From NCBI GenBank assembly GCA_005793785.1, contig SXPW01000050.1, positions 1-12,345 of the forward strand: a stretch of 12,345 nucleotides of DNA. The letters run 5' to 3'. A program made the translations under genes and the position numbers. The notes below the pieces were generated by a model. The model saw only the letters and a list, made by a program, of their open reading frames with translations. It was not told the DNA's origin and did not search any database. This DNA is from Actinomycetota bacterium. GTDB taxonomy: Bacteria > Actinomycetota > Acidimicrobiia > Acidimicrobiales > Ilumatobacteraceae. Below, piece by piece: positions 7,970 to 12,345 of this stretch (position 1 is the first letter of the stretch; each line of letters starts with the position of its first letter).

Positions 7970-9679
7970 ATGAATGATTTCGTTGAGGGCGATCAGTCGC
8001 CCGTGGAGTTGCCCGACGTACCACGGGATGGTCGACCGACCATCCCACCGCCGCCCGGACGTGCGTTTGCCAAGCCGGGCAATGCAGACGGTGACGAGCG
8101 ACCTCATGGTGGCGACTCGACCGGCGAGACCGACCGACCTGCTCGGCGCAACAGCGCCAACGGAGAGGGCGGTGGGCGATCTCGTAATCGTCGCCGTCGA
8201 CGAGGTGGGAGGGGACGCAACCGCGGTGAGGGTCGCCGTGAGCCCCGCGACGGCAATCGCGATGGCAACCGTGATGGCGATTCCCGATCGCAGCGACATC
8301 GCGCCGAATCCGAGGCCGATCTCATCGCCCGTCGTCGCGGCAAGGAACGGGATGGTCGTCCGCTTGGTCGTTACCTCATGTGCGTTCACGTCCACAACGA
8401 CCTCACACAAGTGGCGTTGCTCGAGGGTCGGAGTCTCACCGAGCACTACGTCAGCAGACCAGCCGACGACGCCACCCAGATCCACGGGAACATCTACCTC
8501 GGCAAGGTACAAAACGTGCTGCCGGGCATGGAGGCGGCCTTCGTCGACATCGCCACACCGAAGAACGCGGTGCTGTATCGCGGTGACGTGCAATTCGACA
8601 AGGAAGACGTCGTGGAGCAAGGACCCGAGCCTCGCATCGAACAGGTGCTCAAGCGTGGTCAATTGATCCTGTGCCAGGTGACCAAAAATCCAATCGGGGA
8701 GAAGGGAGCCAGGCTTACCCAGGAAGTGTCCCTGCCGGGTCGATTCGTCGTCCTGATTCCCGATTCGAAAACCTACGGAATCTCCAAGCGCCTGCCGGAA
8801 AACGAGCGTCGGCGCCTCCGGAACGTACTCGACCGCATCAAGCCTGCCGAGCATGGACTGATCGTGCGAACTGCGGCGGAGAATGCCACCGAACACGAAC
8901 TCGCCACGGACATGAAGCAGCTGGTCGAACGTTGGGATCGCATCAAAAAGCAGGCCGAAAAGGCGAATTCGCCCACGTTGTTGTATCGCGAGCCCTCACT
9001 GGCGGTGCGGGTGATCCGCGAGGAGTTCAGTAGCGACTATCGGGGCATCGTCATCGACGACCGACGATTGTTCGAGGAGGTTCGCGATTACATCGGGGCC
9101 TTCAATCCGGAATTCGTCGATCGCGTGGAATTCTGGGACCACGAGCGGGAGGGCTTGCCGCTGTTCGAACAGCATCGGGTGATGGAGCAATTGCGCAAGG
9201 CGCTCGACCCCAAGGTGTGGCTGCCCTCGGGCGGATCACTCGTCATCGAACACACCGAGGCACTCACCGTGGTGGACGTCAACACCGGCAAGAACGTCGG
9301 AAAGACGAATCTCGAAGAAACCGTCCTGGGGAACAACCTCGAGGCTGCCGAGGAGATCGCCCGCCAATTGCGGCTGCGGGACATCGGAGGCATCATCGTG
9401 ATCGACTTCATCGACATGGAGATCAAGGAGAATCGCCGCAAGGTGGTGGAAGCGTTCCGCCGAGCATTGGCACGCGACAAGACGCGGACCCAGGTGTTCG
9501 ACATCTCCGAATTGGGTCTCGTGCAGATGACCCGGAAGCGAATCGGTGAGGGTCTGTTGACCGCCTTTGCCGATACGTGCCAGGCATGTCACGGTCGGGG
9601 GGTCATCGTGGATACGGATCTCCTGGAGGACGACCCCGCCATTGAGGCTGGCTCGGACCTGCCGAACGCCCGCCGCTAG
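7970..9679 (+). CDS. rne: Ribonuclease E/G with Arg-rich N-terminal extension
   Basis: This is the endoribonuclease core of bacterial RNA decay and rRNA/tRNA maturation; it prefers AU-rich single strands near 5'-monophosphate ends. The 569-residue product begins with about 130 disordered residues rich in Arg, Gly and Asp, including RNRRRRRGGRGRNRGEGRRE and a tandem NRDG repeat. The catalytic body follows: an S1-type region (NIYLGKVQNVLPGMEAAFVD), the DNase I-like active site with Asp436 in VVDVNTGKNVGKTNLEET and Asp479 in VIDFIDM, and the Zn-link as TCQACHGRG (Cys537, Cys540). It stops only about 30 residues after the Zn-link, so there is no C-terminal scaffold like that of E. coli. Any degradosome or RNA-binding tail would have to be the N-terminal one. 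The flanking gaps (195 and 124 nt) suggest its own transcription unit. Confidence 0.95.
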   Translation: MNDFVEGDQSPVELPDVPRDGRPTIPPPPGRAFAKPGNADGDERPHGGDSTGETDRPARRNSANGEGGGRSRNRRRRRGGRGRNRGEGRREPRDGNRDGNRDGDSRSQRHRAESEADLIARRRGKERDGRPLGRYLMCVHVHNDLTQVALLEGRSLTEHYVSRPADDATQIHGNIYLGKVQNVLPGMEAAFVDIATPKNAVLYRGDVQFDKEDVVEQGPEPRIEQVLKRGQLILCQVTKNPIGEKGARLTQEVSLPGRFVVLIPDSKTYGISKRLPENERRRLRNVLDRIKPAEHGLIVRTAAENATEHELATDMKQLVERWDRIKKQAEKANSPTLLYREPSLAVRVIREEFSSDYRGIVIDDRRLFEEVRDYIGAFNPEFVDRVEFWDHEREGLPLFEQHRVMEQLRKALDPKVWLPSGGSLVIEHTEALTVVDVNTGKNVGKTNLEETVLGNNLEAAEEIARQLRLRDIGGIIVIDFIDMEIKENRRKVVEAFRRALARDKTRTQVFDISELGLVQMTRKRIGEGLLTAFADTCQACHGRGVIVDTDLLEDDPAIEAGSDLPNARR

Positions 9680-9701
9680 CACCTGGGCAACGATTCCAAA
9701 A

Positions 9702-9726
9702 ATACTTGACCAAAGTAGTCAACTAT
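9702..9726 (+). promoter_or_regulatory. IscR type 1-like (Rrf2 family) operator 1
   Basis: This 25-bp imperfect palindrome is centred on 9714, with inner arms TTGAC and GTCAA and outer arms ATA and TAT. I compared it by eye with the E. coli IscR type 1 consensus (half-sites ATASYYGACT and AGTCRRSTAT around a short W-rich centre). It agrees at 23 of 25 positions; only positions 10 and 14 differ. It lies 23 bp after the rne stop codon and about 80 bp before the rhodanese start, so it should act on the sulfur operon. The actual regulator is not in this window. Confidence 0.6.
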
Positions 9727-9742
9727 TGGCGGGAAGCCGCTA
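9727..9742 (+). terminator. Small hairpin between the two operators, possible weak rne terminator
   Basis: TGGCGG (9727-9732) pairs with CCGCTA (9737-9742) around a GAAG loop, with one G-U pair. The T-rich stretch TCTTGATTGTT follows. The stem is short and the T tract broken, so termination would be weak at best. It sits exactly between the two operator-like sites and may be part of the regulatory region instead. Confidence 0.25.
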
Positions 9743-9747
9743 TCTTG

Positions 9748-9772
9748 ATTGTTGACCAAGTAGGTCGGATAT
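9748..9772 (+). promoter_or_regulatory. IscR-like (Rrf2 family) operator 2 and possible promoter
   Basis: This is a second copy of the pattern, with GACC and GGTC arms around a 5-bp centre. It agrees with the IscR type 1 consensus at 19 of 25 positions. Its centre (9760) is 46 bp from that of operator 1. Both copies share TTGACCAA and then GTC 12 bp after the start of TTGAC. A weak promoter candidate overlaps it: TTGATT at 9745-9750 and GATATC at 9768-9773, 17 bp apart. Binding here would then repress by occlusion. The promoter assignment is uncertain. Confidence 0.45.
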
Positions 9773-9787
9773 CCAACTACCCAATCA

Positions 9788-9794
9788 AAGGAGA
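9788..9794 (+). promoter_or_regulatory. Strong Shine-Dalgarno of the rhodanese gene
   Basis: AAAGGAG lies 9 nt upstream of ATG 9804. It is one of the two best ribosome binding sites in the window, so this gene is likely translated efficiently once transcribed. Confidence 0.8.
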
Positions 9795-9803
9795 CTGTTC
9801 CAG

Positions 9804-10778
9804 ATGAATACCACGTCATCCACCGCCACCCGACGAGTCCTGCGATGGCTCGCGGCACCCCTGGTGGCACTTACCCTGCCAGCCGTCGCTGACGCGTCGG
9901 GGGCGCCCACCGCCACGAAGAGCCCGCGAGCCACAATCGTCGAAGCAGCGTGGCTTGAGGCGAACCTCAACAATCCCAAGGTGCGAATCATCGAGGTGAG
10001 CACCGATCCCGGGGTGTACGAAAAGGGACACATTCCGAATGCAGTGAACTTTCGTTGGCACACCGAGTTCGTCGACCCGGTGAATCGCGACATCGTGTCG
10101 CAGACCGAGTTCCAGAAGATCGTGCGCGCCGCTGGAATCAACAAGGACACCAAGGTCGTGCTCTACGGCGACAAGAACAACTGGTTCGCTGCGTGGGGAG
10201 TTTGGATCTTCCGTACCTACGGTCATTCGGATGTCAGCATTCTCAACGGTGGTCGAGACAAGTGGGTGAAGGACGGTCGCGCTCTGTCACCACTGGTTCC
10301 AACACTTGCCGCCGGCAACTTCACGGCAACAACTCCCAACGCCAACCTGCGCGCATTCCTGCCCGACGTGGTGAAGATCGCCAAGAAGGAGGATCGCACG
10401 ACCAAATTGGTCGACATCCGTTCCGCCGATGAATTCAACGGCAAGATCTTTGCTCCGGCGGGATTCCAGGAACTCGCGATTCGTGCCGGTCACATTCCCG
10501 GAGCCCAGAACGTGCCCTGGTCGACCGCCGTGTCGCCCGATGGCACCTTCCGACCGGTCGCCGACCTGAAGGCCATCTATTCGGGCAAGGGAATCGACGG
10601 AAAGAAGAAGGTCACCGTGTATTGCCGCATCGGCGAACGCGCCGCACACACCTGGTTCGTACTGAGTGAGATCCTCGGTTATGACGTGAAGTTGTACGAC
10701 GGTTCGTGGACCGAGTACGGCAACTCCGTAGGCGTGCCAATCGCCAATCCTTCCGGCACCGTATGGGGCAAGGGCTGA
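9804..10778 (+). CDS. Exported two-domain rhodanese (thiosulfate/3-mercaptopyruvate sulfurtransferase)
   Basis: This tandem rhodanese of 324 residues would move sulfane sulfur from thiosulfate or mercaptopyruvate to an acceptor through a cysteine persulfide. Domain 1 (about 44-155) is the inactive one: its active loop reads YGDKNNW with Asp123 in place of cysteine. Domain 2 (about 165-320) carries YCRIGERAAHTW with Cys274, the only cysteine in the protein, as in actinobacterial CysA/SseA-type enzymes. The N-terminus differs from those cytoplasmic relatives. It has TRRVLRW at 9-15, a hydrophobic stretch to about residue 28 and AVA/ADA cleavage options at 29-31, which looks like a signal peptide, perhaps Tat-type. 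A transporter of the YeeE family follows, so the enzyme may process sulfur compounds outside the membrane before uptake. The ATG is fixed by AAAGGAG. Confidence 0.92.
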   Translation: MNTTSSTATRRVLRWLAAPLVALTLPAVADASGAPTATKSPRATIVEAAWLEANLNNPKVRIIEVSTDPGVYEKGHIPNAVNFRWHTEFVDPVNRDIVSQTEFQKIVRAAGINKDTKVVLYGDKNNWFAAWGVWIFRTYGHSDVSILNGGRDKWVKDGRALSPLVPTLAAGNFTATTPNANLRAFLPDVVKIAKKEDRTTKLVDIRSADEFNGKIFAPAGFQELAIRAGHIPGAQNVPWSTAVSPDGTFRPVADLKAIYSGKGIDGKKKVTVYCRIGERAAHTWFVLSEILGYDVKLYDGSWTEYGNSVGVPIANPSGTVWGKG

Positions 10779-10810
10779 TTCGCTTCCGTAGCCACTGACG
10801 CAGAATCCGT

Positions 10811-10850
10811 AAGACTGTTGGTCGAGATGAACCGCCCGGCCAACAGTCTT
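10811..10850 (+). promoter_or_regulatory. 14-bp inverted repeat with the transporter start codon in its loop
   Basis: AAGACTGTTGGTCG (10811-10824) is complementary to CGGCCAACAGTCTT (10837-10850). The outer 11 pairs are perfect, then one G-U pair in RNA, then two more pairs. The 12-nt loop (10825-10836) contains ATG 10827-10829, the likely start of the YeeE-family gene. No T tract follows. In mRNA this would bury the translation initiation region in a strong stem; in DNA it could be an operator. It may also protect the 3' end of the rhodanese message. Confidence 0.65.
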
Positions 10851-12032
10851 CGGATGATGTGGGTGTCCATTGCAGTGCTCGTCGCGCTGATCGTCGCGGC
10901 GTTCTGGTTGGGTAACGGCGAGACCGCCGACCCCCAGGGACCGATTTCCCTGCTTCTTGGGGCGAGTCTCGGTGTCGCGTTCGAACGCGGCCGGTTCTGC
11001 TTCTTCTGCTTGTACCGAGAGGCGTTCGAAGAGCGTCGCACACGACCTCTGCTGTCGATCGTGACCGCGCTCGCGGTAGGTGCGGTGGGTTATGCCTTGA
11101 TGTTCGGGCTGTACCTCCCCAATCCCAAGGGTGAAGGGCTACCTCCCGCCGCGCACATCTCGCCCGTGAGTCTCCCGCTCATTGCCGGGGCATTCGCCTT
11201 CGGAATCGGCATGGTGCTCTCCGGAGCCTGCATCAGCGGACACCTGTACCGAATCGGCCAGGGCTACCTGCGGGCGGTACCTGCCTTGATCGGGTCACTC
11301 ATCGGATTCGGATTGGGATTCTTCACGTGGAACACGTTGTACCTCGAGCAAGTCAGCGAGAGTCCACTCCTGTGGTTGCCGCGTTGGCTCGGGTACTCCG
11401 GCTCTCTCGTCCTCACCTTGGGTGTCTTGGCGGTGTTGGCATGGCTCCTCCTGCGCTGGCACTCACCGACCGACGGTGACGGTGCCACTGCCTCGCCGTT
11501 TCGGATCGCGACTGGCGACGATGTACGCCAACTCCTGCTCGTTCGGCGTTGGTCGCCGGTGGCCACGGGTGCGATCGTTGGAGCCATCGGTGTGGCTGCC
11601 TACCTGCGCACGACGCCGCTGGGCGTCACCTCACAGTTGAGCACCATTTCGCGCAGTGTCCTCGATTCACGGGGCGCGCTGCCGGACGTTTTGCACGGCA
11701 TCGACATGATGCGCGGATGCGTGGCCGTTGTGTCGTCGACAATCACCAACAACGGCTGGCTGGTCATCGGCTTCGTGGTGGCGTCGACCGCGGTGGCCGT
11801 CGGAGGCGGGCGATTCAAGGTGCAGATGCCGACGATCGGAAATGCACTGACGGCGCTCGTCGGTGGGGTGCTGCTCGGTTGGGGGTCGCTCACTGCATTG
11901 GGTTGCACGGTCGGCGTGCTGCTCTCGGGAACGCAGGCGTTCGCCGTGTCGGGCGTGGTCTTCCTCGTCGTCGTCACGTTCGCCGTGTGGCTCGGAACGC
12001 GCATGAAACTGCACCGCTTGTTCGGGGCATAG
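10827..12032 (+). CDS. YeeE/YedE family sulfur-compound transporter (TsuA-like)
   Basis: This is a polytopic membrane protein of the YeeE/YedE (TsuA) family, whose characterised member imports thiosulfate by passing it along conserved cysteines. From ATG 10827 it has 401 residues with about nine or ten hydrophobic spans. The repeated family elements are visible: GRFCFFCLYREAF with Cys58 and Cys61, GMVLSGACISGHLYRIGQGY with Cys135, MRGCVAVVSS with Cys298, and GWGSLTALGCTVGVLLSG with Cys360. A TTG at 10818 would add three residues, and ATG 10854 would remove nine and begin just before the first span. None of the three has a good Shine-Dalgarno, and ATG 10827 lies in a hairpin loop. It follows the rhodanese by 48 nt with no clear terminator, so they form an operon. 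The exact substrate is inferred, not shown. Confidence 0.88.
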   Translation: MNRPANSLRMMWVSIAVLVALIVAAFWLGNGETADPQGPISLLLGASLGVAFERGRFCFFCLYREAFEERRTRPLLSIVTALAVGAVGYALMFGLYLPNPKGEGLPPAAHISPVSLPLIAGAFAFGIGMVLSGACISGHLYRIGQGYLRAVPALIGSLIGFGLGFFTWNTLYLEQVSESPLLWLPRWLGYSGSLVLTLGVLAVLAWLLLRWHSPTDGDGATASPFRIATGDDVRQLLLVRRWSPVATGAIVGAIGVAAYLRTTPLGVTSQLSTISRSVLDSRGALPDVLHGIDMMRGCVAVVSSTITNNGWLVIGFVVASTAVAVGGGRFKVQMPTIGNALTALVGGVLLGWGSLTALGCTVGVLLSGTQAFAVSGVVFLVVVTFAVWLGTRMKLHRLFGA

Positions 12033-12048
12033 GGAAACTCCGGTCGTA

Positions 12049-12345
12049 GTGCAGCTCGCGGACATCGACTACCACCTACCGAACGAACTCATCGCCCAAG
12101 TTCCGGCCGAGCCGCGCGATTCGGCTCGCCTGCTCATCGATCGGGGTGTCGATACTCCTCGGGATGGAGCAATACCTGATCTCCTTGAACATCTGCACGA
12201 TGGCGACGTCCTCGTCGTGAACGACACCAGGGTGGTGCCGGCACGATTGCACCTCTCGCGCAAGAGCGGGGGAGCCGTCGAGGTGTTGTTGCTCGAGCCG
12301 CTCGACGTGGCTCACCAGAGGTGGGAGGCATTGCTGCGACCCGGC
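12049..12345 (+). CDS. queA: S-adenosylmethionine:tRNA ribosyltransferase-isomerase, 5' part
   Basis: QueA transfers and isomerises the ribosyl group of SAM onto preQ1-modified tRNA, giving epoxyqueuosine at the wobble position of GUN anticodons. Only the first 99 codons lie in the window; the frame is open to the edge. The N-terminus reads DIDYHLPNELIAQVPAEPRD, then LLEHLHDGDVLVVNDTRVVP, ARL and GAVEVLLLEPL, all typical of QueA. The start at GTG 12049 aligns with the family's start. AGGG at 12031-12034 is too far upstream (14 nt) to be a convincing Shine-Dalgarno. The gene begins 16 nt after the transporter and may be read through from the sulfur operon, though the functional link is not obvious. 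Confidence 0.93.
   Translation, partial: MQLADIDYHLPNELIAQVPAEPRDSARLLIDRGVDTPRDGAIPDLLEHLHDGDVLVVNDTRVVPARLHLSRKSGGAVEVLLLEPLDVAHQRWEALLRPG

Noticed and set aside
7853..8896. Reverse-strand frame of 347 codons over the rne leader and rne 5' part
   Set aside because: It is complementary to the real rne coding sequence, with no recognisable motif and no ribosome binding site.
9767..9774. GGATATCC palindrome next to operator 2
   Set aside because: An 8-bp palindrome is easily explained by chance and by overlap with the larger site; it adds no independent signal.
1..12345. Mobile element, prophage, CRISPR or defence island
   Set aside because: No transposase, integrase, terminal repeats, repeat-spacer pattern or toxin-antitoxin pair is seen; all genes are housekeeping or sulfur related.

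Overview
This window reads as a chromosomal segment of a high-GC (roughly 60% by eye), GTG- and TTG-start-rich bacterium, most likely an actinomycete. The order folC-ndk-mreB-mreC-mreD-PBP2-rodA-(...)-rne is the arrangement known from Streptomyces and relatives. The threonine-rich linker inside MreC and the moderate GC make me lean towards Acidimicrobiia, but that is inference. All genes are on the + strand and tightly packed, with no transposon, CRISPR array, tRNA or rRNA gene visible.

Region 1 (1-1791) holds housekeeping metabolism: folC (folate polyglutamylation) and ndk (NTP balancing). Region 2 (1801-7774) is a complete elongasome operon: MreB cytoskeleton, MreC and MreD membrane adaptors, the class B transpeptidase PBP2 and the SEDS glycosyltransferase RodA. 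Gaps are 1-18 nt, and mreD and the PBP2 gene overlap. Together these proteins build lateral wall peptidoglycan, so the organism is expected to be rod-shaped or to elongate. Region 3 (7775-9679) is a structured 195-nt leader followed by an RNase E/G gene with an arginine-rich N-terminal extension.

Region 4 (9680-12032) is the most interesting part. It is a two-gene sulfur module, an apparently exported single-cysteine rhodanese followed by a YeeE/YedE (TsuA-like) sulfur-compound transporter, placed after rne where rplU-rpmA-obg often lie in actinomycetes. Its upstream region carries two 25-bp palindromic sites, one of which agrees at 23 of 25 positions with the E. coli IscR type 1 consensus. 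This predicts control by an Rrf2-family (IscR-like) regulator. A 14-bp hairpin encloses the likely start codon of the transporter, predicting a second, post-transcriptional layer of control. The window closes with the first 99 codons of queA (queuosine synthesis), cut by the window edge.
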